64,000 nucleotides of DNA, taken from contig JADJJY010000001.1 in assembly GCA_016706275.1 (NCBI GenBank), positions 806,001 through 870,000 on the forward strand, in the 5' to 3' direction. The notes under the pieces were generated by a model that had not been told where the DNA came from, did no database searches, and worked only from the letters and a program-made list of their open reading frames with translations. The stretch comes from Chloracidobacterium sp. (GTDB taxonomy: Bacteria > Acidobacteriota > Blastocatellia > Pyrinomonadales > Pyrinomonadaceae). The position numbers and the translations under genes were made by a program. Shown one piece after another: positions 52,620 to 61,615 of this stretch; the stretch's first letter is position 1, and each line of letters starts with the position of its first letter.

Positions 52620-54533
52620 ATGCCCGAAAAAATGTTACCAAACAGATCGACGGCAGCCGGACAGGACCTTATTAAGGAGCTGTCCGACCTTAAATATGCC
52701 ATTGATCAATCCGCGATCGTCGCAATGACCGATCAGACCGGACGGATAAATTACGCTAACGATAAATTTTGTGATATTTCTGGCTTTAGCCTCGAGGAGT
52801 TGATCGGGGAAGACCACCGCATCATCAACTCCGGCTATCATCCGAAAGAGTTTATCCGTAGTATCTGGACGACCATCGCCAAGGGCGAGATCTGGCGCGG
52901 TGAATTGCGCAACCGCGCAAAAGACGGTTCTATCTATTGGGTCGATACGACGATCGTGCCGTTGGTCGACGAGCATAAAAAGCCCTTTCGATATGTAGCG
53001 ATCCGCTACGAGATCACCGAGCGAAAGCTCGCCGAGGACCGCATTCGGCAACAGGCATCGCTTCTCGACAAAGCTCAAGACGCGATCATTGTCAGTGACC
53101 TCAATTATCAGGTGCTGTATTGGAACCAGGGTGCGGAGCGGGTCTATGGTTGGTCAGAAGAGGACGCGTTTGGCCGGCACATAGCCGAGCTGCTTAGCAG
53201 CGGCGATCGCCGGGAGCTTGAAAAAGCGCACCAAGAGCTAGAGGCTGCGGATGAATGGAAAGCCGAGTCACGCCACACGACCCGCAGCGGCGAGCGAATA
53301 ATCGTTGAAAGCCGTTGGACCTTGGTCAAAAACGACGCGGGTGAGCCGGATTATTATCTGATCATCAATACAGATATTACCGAGAAGAAACACACCGAAG
53401 AGCACCTTCTCAGGGCTCAGCGAATGGAATCGATCGGTACGCTGGCGGGCGGCATCGCCCATGACCTTAACAACATCCTCTCGCCGATAATGATGGCAGC
53501 CGACATGATGCGTACAAACCCTGACGGGGATACGACGCGTTGGGTAGCGATGATCAGAGAGAACGCCGAACGCGGTGCCGACTTAATCAAACAAGTACTG
53601 ACGTTTGCCCGCGGGATGGCAGGCGAACGCATTACGGTAAATCTCAAACATTTGATCAAAGAGATCGTCTCCGTGCTCAAGGAAACCCTGCCGCGTTCGA
53701 TCAAACTCGAATACGAGATCGAGCCTGAGTTGTGGACGATCTCGGCTGACCCGACCCAGATACATCAGGTTCTGATGAATGTCTGTCTGAACGCACGCGA
53801 TGCGATGCCCGATGGCGGCACGCTCACCATCCATGCTGGAAATGTCGCGATCGATGATAACTACGCACGAATGAACATCGATGCGCGGGCCGGCAGCTAT
53901 CTTTTACTGACCGTCACCGACAGCGGGACAGGGATGAGCACGGATGTCATAAACCGCATTTTTGACCCGTTCTTTACAACAAAGGATGTCGGTAAAGGAA
54001 CGGGGCTGGGACTTGCGACGACGATGACCATTGTCAAAAGCCATGATGGATTTATTAACGTCTATAGCGAGCCGGCAAAGGGTACAAAATTTTCGATCTA
54101 TTTGCCATCCGCCGATGAGCACGCTGCCCGAACCGCGACCGGCGATGGTAGCCGGACCGCTCGCGGTAACGGCGAGATGATACTCGTTGTCGATGACGAA
54201 GAGAGTATACGCGAGGTCGCCGCCGCCACCCTTGCTGCAAACGGTTACCGAACAGTGACGGCCGCCGACGGGCGTGAAGCAATGGATGTGTATGAAGAGA
54301 ACAAGGCTGATATAGCAGCTGTGCTGACCGATATGGCGATGCCAAATATGGACGGAGCTGCGATGATCGCCGAATTGCGGAACATCGACCCCAAGCTCAA
54401 TATCATTGCGATGAGCGGGATGATCCACGAAAACCAGACCGTCGACCTGCAAAAACTCGGCGTCGAAAAGCTCTTGCCAAAGCCTTTCACCGCCGAGAAA
54501 TTACTGACGACACTTGCCGAAGTTTTGTCTTAG
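52620..54533 (+). CDS. PAS-PAS hybrid histidine kinase with receiver domain
   Basis: A 637-residue soluble kinase without membrane segments. Two PAS domains (about 20-145 and 150-265) are followed by the H-box GGIAHDLNNILSPI, an ATPase domain (GKGTGLGLATTMTIVKSHDG) and a C-terminal receiver (VVDDEES, phospho-acceptor Asp in AVLTDMAMP). The first PAS resembles redox-sensing aerotaxis types (DKFCDISGFSLEELIGEDHRI). An upstream GTG frame overlaps the regulator gene; the ATG one base after its stop is preferred. It is the likely partner of the sigma54 activator. Confidence 0.92.
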   Translation: MPEKMLPNRSTAAGQDLIKELSDLKYAIDQSAIVAMTDQTGRINYANDKFCDISGFSLEELIGEDHRIINSGYHPKEFIRSIWTTIAKGEIWRGELRNRAKDGSIYWVDTTIVPLVDEHKKPFRYVAIRYEITERKLAEDRIRQQASLLDKAQDAIIVSDLNYQVLYWNQGAERVYGWSEEDAFGRHIAELLSSGDRRELEKAHQELEAADEWKAESRHTTRSGERIIVESRWTLVKNDAGEPDYYLIINTDITEKKHTEEHLLRAQRMESIGTLAGGIAHDLNNILSPIMMAADMMRTNPDGDTTRWVAMIRENAERGADLIKQVLTFARGMAGERITVNLKHLIKEIVSVLKETLPRSIKLEYEIEPELWTISADPTQIHQVLMNVCLNARDAMPDGGTLTIHAGNVAIDDNYARMNIDARAGSYLLLTVTDSGTGMSTDVINRIFDPFFTTKDVGKGTGLGLATTMTIVKSHDGFINVYSEPAKGTKFSIYLPSADEHAARTATGDGSRTARGNGEMILVVDDEESIREVAAATLAANGYRTVTAADGREAMDVYEENKADIAAVLTDMAMPNMDGAAMIAELRNIDPKLNIIAMSGMIHENQTVDLQKLGVEKLLPKPFTAEKLLTTLAEVLS

Positions 54534-54536
54534 ATC

Positions 54537-54992
54537 TTACACCGTCTTTTTTACTACCAACACCGAACATGGCGAATGATGCGTCACTCCGTCCGACACC
54601 GAACCGAGCAGCCGGCCCCAAAATCCGCGTCCATGTGAGCCGACAACAATGAGATCCGCATCCCATGCCTTGGCGATCTCTACGAGTTGCTGTCCGGGAT
54701 CTCCGTTGACTATCTGCGTGTTGATATTCAAAGATGCATCGTGAAAACGCTTCTTAAATATCTCTAATGCTTCGTTTGCCGAGCTTTCGGCCTGAGCATA
54801 CGCCGCGTCAGTCGCAGCCTGATAAAACTCTTCTGAGATGACAAAGGGCTCGCTTGCGATCGCGTAAGCGTCCTCATATGCTGCCAATATTTTTATCTCA
54901 AGGTCTTTGCGTCCGGCAAACAGCCGACAACATTCCTCGACCGCCTCTTTGCTGTAATCTGACCCGTCCGTTCCAAGTACTATCTTCATCAA
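54537..54992 (-). CDS. Universal stress protein
   Basis: A 151-residue single UspA domain. The strand MMKIVLGTDGSDYSKEAVEEC and the ATP-binding signature VVGSHGRGFWGRLLGSVSDGVTHHS (GxxGxG type) mark the ATP-binding class. CSVLVVKK ends the fold. It converges on the hybrid kinase gene with three bases between stops. A ribosome site GGAGGT and a perfect TATAAT (55016-55021) precede it. Confidence 0.93.
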   Translation of the reverse strand: MMKIVLGTDGSDYSKEAVEECCRLFAGRKDLEIKILAAYEDAYAIASEPFVISEEFYQAATDAAYAQAESSANEALEIFKKRFHDASLNINTQIVNGDPGQQLVEIAKAWDADLIVVGSHGRGFWGRLLGSVSDGVTHHSPCSVLVVKKTV

Positions 54993-55293
54993 TTGAGTAC
55001 CTCCGTAACTACACCATTATATGCAATCGGCATACCCTTTGTAGCGATTCGGGGCTAGATGTCGAACCGCTTGCGACATCGGCATTCGCCAAGCTGATGG
55101 TCGTCCGTCCGCCCTTTTTTGCGTGCGAAAAATCACGCAAAACCTCACGGGAACGTGGAATTCTACGCATGTTGTGAAACGCTCTGATATCGATAAACAT
55201 TGAGTTTCGCGTATGGAACGCCGCTTGCGACATAGAAAAGCGGCCCCGACATATCGTTCGAGCCAAACTTTATTGGAGGTTCTTAATAAGATC
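54993..55293. other. Intergenic gap between divergent genes
   Basis: 301 bases between the stress protein and a small membrane protein. It holds a minus-strand TATAAT (55016-55021) for the stress protein, without a good -35, and little else; no RNA structure is obvious. Confidence 0.4.
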
Positions 55294-55572
55294 ATGACAC
55301 CGAAATTTTATTCATTCCTTTGGGCATTGTTTGTAGTAGCGGTAGCGGTAGTTTGGCTCGGCGGCGCGATGACGATGTTTGCACTCACGGCTTTTGGGTT
55401 TGTGGCGTTTGGATTGGTATTCGTCGGTATGATGTGTGTTCTGCCCGGTGTGGTAGGACATTCGCACGAGCCGGCAGAAAAAGCTCCGGTTGTAAAGCGT
55501 GCGAAGAGCGAGACTCTACTCAGCCCGAAGGATATACGTTTCCGATCAGCGTTTCAATTCCGGCCTCATTAG
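55294..55572 (+). CDS. Small two-helix membrane protein
   Basis: A 92-residue protein with two hydrophobic segments (about residues 7-25 and 28-50) and a basic/polar tail. I do not recognise it. GGAGG lies upstream at a rather long distance (14 bases). The reading frame may be cut short: one frame over, PEGYTFPISVSIPAS continues to a stop at 55625, right at the terminator, and a one-base deletion like those elsewhere in the window would join them. Both readings are plausible. Confidence 0.45.
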   Translation: MTPKFYSFLWALFVVAVAVVWLGGAMTMFALTAFGFVAFGLVFVGMMCVLPGVVGHSHEPAEKAPVVKRAKSETLLSPKDIRFRSAFQFRPH

Positions 55573-55625
55573 GTGATCGATATTCCTTTGGGGGTTCGAG
55601 AGCCGAAATGTTGCTTGGTAGGTAG

Positions 55626-55661
55626 AAAAAGGGCGTTGCATATTCGCAACGCCCTTTTTTT
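55626..55661. terminator. Strong bidirectional terminator next to the tRNA remnant
   Basis: A perfect stem AAAAAGGGCGTTGC/GCAACGCCCTTTTT with an ATATTC loop. On the minus strand it lies seven bases past the tRNA-Thr 3' end, so it is probably that tRNA's own terminator; on the plus strand it ends the small membrane-protein unit. Confidence 0.85.
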
Positions 55662-55667
55662 GAATTA

Positions 55668-55718
55668 TGGAGCCGCCCATCGGAGTCGAACCGACGACCT
55701 TTCGATTACGAATCGAAT
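55668..55718 (-). tRNA. 3' half of tRNA-Thr(CGU), probable attachment site
   Basis: Minus strand: anticodon stem-loop TTCGA-TTCGTAA-TCGAA (anticodon CGT), variable loop, T arm GTCGG-TTCGACT-CCGAT, acceptor strand GGGCGGC, discriminator T and encoded CCA (CCA at 55668-55670). The expected 5' half (GCCGCCC acceptor and D arm) is absent; unrelated sequence begins at about 55719. This is the classic attachment-site remnant left when an integrase element enters the 3' end of a tRNA gene. The intact tRNA should lie at the element's far end, beyond the window. Confidence 0.85.
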
Positions 55719-55839
55719 AACGCCAATTATCTCAAAGTATCCTTAGCACACAAAATCCCCTAACTAACATCGGAGCAATGGCTTATGGGGTTGACCCGCT
55801 ATCTTGAAATCGCTACAATTATCCTGAAATAGCACTCAA

Positions 55840-55863
55840 GGTGTGAGTAAAGGTGTGAGTAAA
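55840..55863 (+). repeat. Tandem 12-base repeat before the integrase gene
   Basis: GGTGTGAGTAAA occurs twice head to tail (55840-55851 and 55852-55863), ending five bases before the integrase ATG. A pair of similar words (CTTGAAATCGC, CCTGAAATAGC) lies just upstream. They could be arm-type sites for integrase or excisionase. Confidence 0.55.
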
Positions 55864-55868
55864 AAGGT

Positions 55869-57098
55869 ATGGCAAGTGTAAACGTTTCAAAGGGTTTCCG
55901 GGATTGGGGCATTATACAGAAGAAAGAAAAGGATGGCGATCTTGTTTGGTATGCCCGAATTATCCGTTACGACGGTAATGGAAAAAAGAAACAGTATGTG
56001 GCCAAGGCAGATAATAAGACCCATGCCCGCCGTCTTCGGGACGAACTGCAAGATAAATATAGTAAGCGGGGTGAAAAGGCCATTGAGGGCGATAAGTTAA
56101 CATTTCGCAAGTTGGCCGAAACGTACAAAGAAAAGAAACTAGTGCCCGCAGAGTACCACGGTAACAACGGAGCTGAGCGAAAAGTGGCCGGACTTCGATC
56201 AGTGAAACCCGTAATTCACTATCTTGACGTCCTTAAGGAATTTTTTGGTGCGTACCTGCTCCGCAATATTTCCCATTCAGATATTGAAGATTTCAAGGCG
56301 AGGCGGCTAAAGACCGAATCAAAGCGCGGGGAGAGGAGCATCGCCGACGTTAACCGAACTCTCTCGCTGATGCGGACGATGATGCGGTATGCAGTACAGA
56401 ATGGTTGGATCATGCAGTCACCCTTTGACCTAGGGGCCCCATTGATCTCCATGTCGGATGAAGTTAAGCGAGAGCGCACTCTGTCATTCGACGAGGAAAG
56501 TAGATTGTTGACTGCCTGTATGGCCGAACGGGAAATTAAATACAAACGAAACGGAAAACCTGTTAAGGCAAAATTAAAGGGTGGTGGGGAACTCCTGAAG
56601 GGGCTCGTGGTTGTGGCTCTTGATACTGGCATGAGGAAAGGCGAACTCTTCAAGCTTTGTTGGAGGGATGTAGACCTATCGCGACGAATTATCAAGGTTA
56701 CAGCTTTCAACAGCAAAACCGCAAAACCCAGGGATGTGGGGATGACACAACGCGTATTCGAAGAATTTGAACGATTGTGGGGCCTTTCAGTAAAAAGGCA
56801 CGACGATCTTGTGTTTGGGGTTACTGACATTAAGAAGTCGTTTTCTACTGCGTGTGACGAAGCCGGTATCACAGGTCTACAATTTCATGATTTCCGCCAC
56901 ACTGCCATCACGAGGATGGTTAACGCCGGCCTCCCGCCGATGGAGATTATGAAGATATCTGGACATACCCAGTGGACCACCTTTGCTCGGTACGTTAATC
57001 CGAGTGAAGAGTCCGTCAAACGAATTGCAGATGTATTGACTCAATACCATGGGGACGCTATGACTGTCATAGAAGAAGATGACACATTTGTGAATTAG
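55869..57098 (+). CDS. Tyrosine site-specific integrase
   Basis: A 409-residue phage-type integrase. An N-terminal arm-binding region and a SAM-like core-binding domain (about 95-190) precede the catalytic domain. Catalytic residues are seen: Arg in LDTGMRKGELFKLCW, HxxR in FHDFRHTAITRM, His in SGHTQWTTFARY and the nucleophile Tyr in RYVNP. Position 150 bases from the tRNA-Thr remnant and reading away from it fits an element that integrates at this tRNA. Confidence 0.95.
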   Translation: MASVNVSKGFRDWGIIQKKEKDGDLVWYARIIRYDGNGKKKQYVAKADNKTHARRLRDELQDKYSKRGEKAIEGDKLTFRKLAETYKEKKLVPAEYHGNNGAERKVAGLRSVKPVIHYLDVLKEFFGAYLLRNISHSDIEDFKARRLKTESKRGERSIADVNRTLSLMRTMMRYAVQNGWIMQSPFDLGAPLISMSDEVKRERTLSFDEESRLLTACMAEREIKYKRNGKPVKAKLKGGGELLKGLVVVALDTGMRKGELFKLCWRDVDLSRRIIKVTAFNSKTAKPRDVGMTQRVFEEFERLWGLSVKRHDDLVFGVTDIKKSFSTACDEAGITGLQFHDFRHTAITRMVNAGLPPMEIMKISGHTQWTTFARYVNPSEESVKRIADVLTQYHGDAMTVIEEDDTFVN

Positions 57099-57143
57099 GA
57101 AATGCTTGCCTTTCGGTTTTGGTTGAGTGAGGGTTCGTTAAAT

Positions 57144-58196
57144 ATGTCAACGGAACAAATCAGTGAAGAGCCGTCAAAAGAAGAGATTGAGACATTCAAG
57201 AGACAAACGGCCCTCGCAGTTAAAGCGGCAAAAGAAGCCCTCAATCGGGCGAACATACCGAAGGATTCCCCAGCCGATTATCAAGGGACAAACTCTCGCT
57301 GGAGTTCCTTTTATCAAGAGACTGGTGACAACGTTATCCTGAGTGTTGAGCTAGTTCCCCTCACCACCAAGGCGATTGTTCATAGTGCCTTGGGCCAACC
57401 CGTAATGGAAATGCTTAGAGACTTAGAAAATCTGTTAAGTGATCCGGAAGCGATGCATTTCTTTAATGTCAGCCAAGAGGAACGGGACGAGGTGATATTT
57501 GAAAGGTTGGTAGGGATGACAATAAGCTACATAAATTATCTACCACTCGTCCTTTATCATGCTTTCTATCAGGCCACGGGCGAATCAATAATTAACGACA
57601 TAAAAAAAATAGTAGAGCCATTGTATCGAATGGAGGCGGACTCAAAACCAGGGGCCGAGCCTCTAAATATCATCCCAAACAATAGTTTGAAAGATATTGT
57701 GAAGCGATTTCCGAAGGTTGATTTTGTGCTGCTTAATTACTTAGAAATAATTGAAAAGGAATTCGCGGAATACCGGAAAGGTGTGAACCTCAATCGACAA
57801 GTCTATTTGACCCCTGACAGGACTGAAAATCTGTACCTTGAATATGACGACTTACGTATTAAATTCAAGGAGATAAAAAAAGAATTTAAGTTACGTCGTT
57901 CGGCCTATTTTATCACCCATCCAGCCAAAGGGGATGCCGACTGGGATCAGCACTGGGAATCGTACCTTGAAGGGGCTTTTCCCTCGCTTACATTCTCCCA
58001 AAACGACTTTGAGCGCACACCCTCAGAACTTGCTTACCGATATTTGGCCGGTCAATTCGATTACCATCCTGACACAATGGAGCGAAAAGTATTTGAATCG
58101 CGTTCAATCGCTAAGGAACGCAGCAAACGCTCGAAAGCCCTTCATGGAAACAATGAAGAGAAAACAACCGACATCTCGAGTTGGGATGTCGGTTAA
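57144..58196 (+). CDS. Element cargo protein, unknown function
   Basis: A 350-residue soluble, charged, mostly helical protein I do not recognise. Clear features: a Lys/Glu-rich N-terminus, a hydrophobic stretch ISYINYLPLVLYHAFYQATG (about 131-150), and a basic C-terminus. The frame opens at 57102, but GAGGG before the ATG at 57144 favours the shorter form. A 10-bp hairpin AACCGACATC/GATGTCGGTT (58166-58194) spans the stop codon. It lies between integrase and excisionase-like genes, the usual place for element-specific cargo. Confidence 0.6.
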   Translation: MSTEQISEEPSKEEIETFKRQTALAVKAAKEALNRANIPKDSPADYQGTNSRWSSFYQETGDNVILSVELVPLTTKAIVHSALGQPVMEMLRDLENLLSDPEAMHFFNVSQEERDEVIFERLVGMTISYINYLPLVLYHAFYQATGESIINDIKKIVEPLYRMEADSKPGAEPLNIIPNNSLKDIVKRFPKVDFVLLNYLEIIEKEFAEYRKGVNLNRQVYLTPDRTENLYLEYDDLRIKFKEIKKEFKLRRSAYFITHPAKGDADWDQHWESYLEGAFPSLTFSQNDFERTPSELAYRYLAGQFDYHPDTMERKVFESRSIAKERSKRSKALHGNNEEKTTDISSWDVG

Positions 58197-58314
58197 ATAT
58201 GCTAAAAAATCCCGTCATTCTTATCCCATTCCGTAGGTTTTTTCTTTAATAAACTGCCGGCAAATTTCTTTTCACTATCGGTAGTAAGTCGATAAACCAA
58301 TCTGGTCTAATCGG

Positions 58315-58347
58315 AGACAGTCAGAGGTTACTTCTGACTGTCTTTTT
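58315..58347 (+). terminator. Terminator after the cargo gene
   Basis: A perfect 11-bp stem AGACAGTCAGA/TCTGACTGTCT with a GGTTACT loop, followed by TTTT. It separates the integrase-cargo unit from the HTH-primase unit. Confidence 0.88.
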
Positions 58348-58364
58348 ATCGCTTGGAGTCAGAT

Positions 58365-58616
58365 ATGAACGAAAACCAAACGGAGAAACTTACATTCGAC
58401 CGCAGAGAAGCGGCTAAGAGATTGGGCATTTCGGTTGTCACCCTTGACAGGGAAATAGCGAAAAAGAAGATGCCTCACTTTCGCGTCGGTCGGCGAGTCT
58501 TATTTACGCAGGAACTGCTTCTTCAGTATATCTTGCTAAACACAAAGAACGCGGGGCTAGGCCCGATCAAGCTACGAGAAGTAGATGACCGGAACGATTT
58601 GCCGCGGAGCCGTTGA
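58365..58616 (+). CDS. Excisionase-like helix-turn-helix protein
   Basis: An 83-residue DNA-binding protein of the MerR-like HTH_17/excisionase type. DRREAAKRLGISVVTLDREIAKKKMPHFRVGRRVLF is the winged-helix pattern of AlpA/Xis proteins. It may promote excision or control the downstream primase operon, which begins three bases later. The ATG at 58365 is chosen over a TTG 12 bases earlier. Confidence 0.8.
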   Translation: MNENQTEKLTFDRREAAKRLGISVVTLDREIAKKKMPHFRVGRRVLFTQELLLQYILLNTKNAGLGPIKLREVDDRNDLPRSR

Positions 58617-58619
58617 AAT

Positions 58620-61211
58620 ATGCGTGATATGGGTCGAATAGAATTTCCAATCTTGTCTGAAAAACATCTCGAAAAATTGCGGACGGAATCTGCGATTAGC
58701 GATGAGGTAATAAGGTCCCGTGGGTATCGGACTGTGACAGGGGCCAAGGAACTTACAGAGTACGGCTTTGCCAGTCGCCAGCGTCGTGTGCCAGCACTGC
58801 TAATTCCGATTCATGCACCAGACGGAACTCACGGTCTATACCAGATACGACCCGACAATCCGCGGACACAATCGAAACCCGACGGTGGTGTTAGGACGCT
58901 AAAGTATGAAATGCCCGTTGGTGCGACCATGAGAATCGACTGTCCGCCGGCGTGCCGCCCGATGATAGGCGATCCAAAGACCGACATTTGGATTACAGAA
59001 GGAGTTCTAAAAGGTGACTCGATGGCATCTAAAGGGCTATGCGTGATTTCTCTTCTCGGCGTATGGCTTTTTAAAAGCAAGAACCAACTTGGTGGTGTAA
59101 CCATTTCAACCGACTTTGATTCGATCGCATGGAACGACCGCCAAGTACGAATAGTATTCGACTCGGATGTCATTAATAAACCCTCAGTGCGGAACGCTCT
59201 CCAGCGGTTAACGGAAATATTGAGCCGGAAAAAAGCTATTGTCACAGCGGTCTATCTACCGGACAATCCCGACGGCTCTAAGGTAGGCGTCGATGACTAT
59301 CTGAGGAATAACTCAGTGGAGGAATTGGAAGCGTTAGTGACCGCCCCACGCATTCTCCCGCAGCCCGCGGCCGCAAGGATTGAGCTTTTAGACGCGCCTC
59401 CAGAGGTGATGCACAGACCCCTCCAGATATTAGGCGGTCGGGGATACGTGGCGACTTGGCTTCACATCAAAAAAACCGAAACTGAAGGTCTCGATGAAAA
59501 GGGGCAAATTGTACGGTACCATTCGCCGCGAGAAACCATAGAACGGAAAATGTTTATTATTCGTGACGACGGAGTGACATTTGGCGATGGCGGAGACCAT
59601 CCGCTTGCTGACTTAGAGTTCAAATGGTCGCTTGACGAACCATTGCAGGACCGCGTTTGTATGAGTGCTCAGGCCGTTAAAAATTTTCGGCGAAAGCCGG
59701 TAGTTGAGATTTCTACTTTATTTCGAAATATCGCGGATGTGTTTGATAAATTTCTTGATTTCGACGGCTCGCTTGCCGATCAGCGAACCATGTGCGAGAT
59801 GGCGGCCTGTTTTGCGATAGCGACTTGGTTTATCGAGGCGTTCAATGCGGCAGGATATATCTATCCGACCGGGGAGGCGGGAAGCGGGAAGACACAGTTT
59901 CTAAGCCTGATGTGTCAAGTGGCTTTTCTCGGGGAATTGATTCAAGCTTCCGGATCGTTTGCGGCGATTCGTGATCTATCTAACTATGGAGCATTTCTAG
60001 GATTTGATGACGCTGAAAATGTAACGAGCAAAAACTTTGATCCGGACAAAAGAAATATTTTATTATCGGGGACCAAGCGAGGTTCCCAAATTCCGCTGAA
60101 AGTGCCTTCCCCAACTGGTCGGGGTTGGATAACCGTTTATGTGAATACATTCGCTTTCCGAGGTTTCTCTGCGATCCGGTCACCCGACCCAACTTTGGGA
60201 TCAAGAACAATTACCGTGCCGCTGATCCGCACTTCAAGCAAGACCAAGGGCGACCTAGACCCTCTCGATTTCGATCTTTGGCCTGTAAGCCCCGAAAATA
60301 TTCGTTCCTCAGCTTGGCAAATCGCTTTGAGGCATCTTGCCGAAATGCGTACGTTCGAGAGAATGGCAAAGACAAAAGCATCGATAACGGGCAGAGATTT
60401 GGAGGCATGGACTGGAGTCCTGTCGATTGCGCTATTTATTGACTCTAAAACTAAAGGTCTAAATCTATTCGAACGAATGAACGAGCTTAGCTTGAACTAT
60501 CAAAAATCTCGTGCTGATTTAGAAGGGGCAGATCTCACGCGGCTGGTTCTCCGATCGGTTGTGCTTTGTATTAATCCAGCTGCTATTGAGCCTTTTGAAT
60601 TGAATGAGCTGATAGCCGCTACAAGCACCCGCGAGTGGTCTGTTACGACGGCGAAGATCACCGCTAGGGCCCATGAGTTGATAACTGCTGAGGAATTGGA
60701 TTTTGATATTGAAGGAACGAGTGCTCGACGGATCGGCCGGGTGCTGAGCAAGTTGCGACTTCGTTCAGGATCAGACGGAAAGAAACGCGGCTGGATCATC
60801 ACTGCGGACAAGTTAGAAAAATATCTAAAGGCTTATTCCCTTCAGATGCATCAACAGCAGAAGACTGACGTTTCTGACGTTAATTACGTTACTGACATTC
60901 AAAACTCGAATGGTGGCCGTGTGGAAAATCCACCTTTAGATCTTCCTGATCCCACGGATACACTAGTGTTAGGACATAAGGACATTAACGTAAGTAATGT
61001 AAATAAGGTAAAAAACGTAAAGCCGGAGATGGACTCGCGCGAACCGGTCACAAAGGCCGGAAGGTGCGTACCGTCGGCCGATATTGTGGGAACCGCAATG
61101 GGCAAATCATATGTACTATGCCCTTGTGGCAAGCACTCTTATGTCGGCGAAGAATGTCCATATTGTAATCTTGTCACGTATTTCGCAACTAGGTCGGGAC
61201 GAGCTACATGA
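58620..61211 (+). CDS. Primase/helicase-like protein (TOPRIM-type plus ATPase)
   Basis: An 863-residue replication-type protein. The N-terminal part (about 1-260) resembles DUF3854 TOPRIM-like primase domains: KTDIWITEGVLKGDSMASKG has the acidic Glu, and VRIVFDSDV and PDGSKVGVDDYL supply the later Asp residues. A central P-loop ATPase (about 380-600) carries Walker A PTGEAGSGKT. The tail has a zinc ribbon CPCGKHSYVGEECPYC. The architecture is typical of replication initiators of satellites and integrative elements. It overlaps the next gene by four bases. Confidence 0.8.
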   Translation: MRDMGRIEFPILSEKHLEKLRTESAISDEVIRSRGYRTVTGAKELTEYGFASRQRRVPALLIPIHAPDGTHGLYQIRPDNPRTQSKPDGGVRTLKYEMPVGATMRIDCPPACRPMIGDPKTDIWITEGVLKGDSMASKGLCVISLLGVWLFKSKNQLGGVTISTDFDSIAWNDRQVRIVFDSDVINKPSVRNALQRLTEILSRKKAIVTAVYLPDNPDGSKVGVDDYLRNNSVEELEALVTAPRILPQPAAARIELLDAPPEVMHRPLQILGGRGYVATWLHIKKTETEGLDEKGQIVRYHSPRETIERKMFIIRDDGVTFGDGGDHPLADLEFKWSLDEPLQDRVCMSAQAVKNFRRKPVVEISTLFRNIADVFDKFLDFDGSLADQRTMCEMAACFAIATWFIEAFNAAGYIYPTGEAGSGKTQFLSLMCQVAFLGELIQASGSFAAIRDLSNYGAFLGFDDAENVTSKNFDPDKRNILLSGTKRGSQIPLKVPSPTGRGWITVYVNTFAFRGFSAIRSPDPTLGSRTITVPLIRTSSKTKGDLDPLDFDLWPVSPENIRSSAWQIALRHLAEMRTFERMAKTKASITGRDLEAWTGVLSIALFIDSKTKGLNLFERMNELSLNYQKSRADLEGADLTRLVLRSVVLCINPAAIEPFELNELIAATSTREWSVTTAKITARAHELITAEELDFDIEGTSARRIGRVLSKLRLRSGSDGKKRGWIITADKLEKYLKAYSLQMHQQQKTDVSDVNYVTDIQNSNGGRVENPPLDLPDPTDTLVLGHKDINVSNVNKVKNVKPEMDSREPVTKAGRCVPSADIVGTAMGKSYVLCPCGKHSYVGEECPYCNLVTYFATRSGRAT

Positions 61212-61615
61212 AGGAAAAAGATACTTGGTCGAGGGAATTGAGAACGGAGGACATGCTCGTGCAGACAAAAAATCCAAAAGTGTTACCTAAGACCGCAGCG
61301 GAGATCAGTAATGGGGGCTTGTACCAGCAAGCTGTTCGCTGCGGCAAGTCGGGCTGTCGTTGTGCGTTAGGAGACCTGCATCAAGGATATTTCTATTTTA
61401 TCCGACGGATCAACGGTCACCTTAGAAAGACATATATACCAAAACCCCAAGTCGCTCTGGTCGGTCGGTTGGTCGAGGAGGCCAGGCGTCTTCGTAGAGC
61501 GGAGCACGAGGCAAAACGCAGTAGCCGGCGTTTGCTATCCGAACTACGGGAGAAATTGCGTGAGCACGAACCGACGATTAGAACGCTAGCAGAGGCACTA
61601 AAACAAAATGACTGA
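61208..61615 (+). CDS. DUF6788 protein
   Basis: A 135-residue protein with the DUF6788 core: GLYQQAVRCGKSGCRCALGD, then HQGYFYFIRRINGHLRKTYI, then a charged helical tail. Two closely spaced Cys (CGKSGCRC) could bind zinc. Such small proteins are common cargo of integrative elements; function unknown. ATGA overlap with the primase gene and an eight-base overlap with the next gene show one operon. Confidence 0.75.
   Translation: MKEKDTWSRELRTEDMLVQTKNPKVLPKTAAEISNGGLYQQAVRCGKSGCRCALGDLHQGYFYFIRRINGHLRKTYIPKPQVALVGRLVEEARRLRRAEHEAKRSSRRLLSELREKLREHEPTIRTLAEALKQND

Noticed and set aside
55668..55760. A complete tRNA-Thr gene
   Set aside because: The 5' acceptor strand GCCGCCC and D arm are missing upstream of the anticodon stem.
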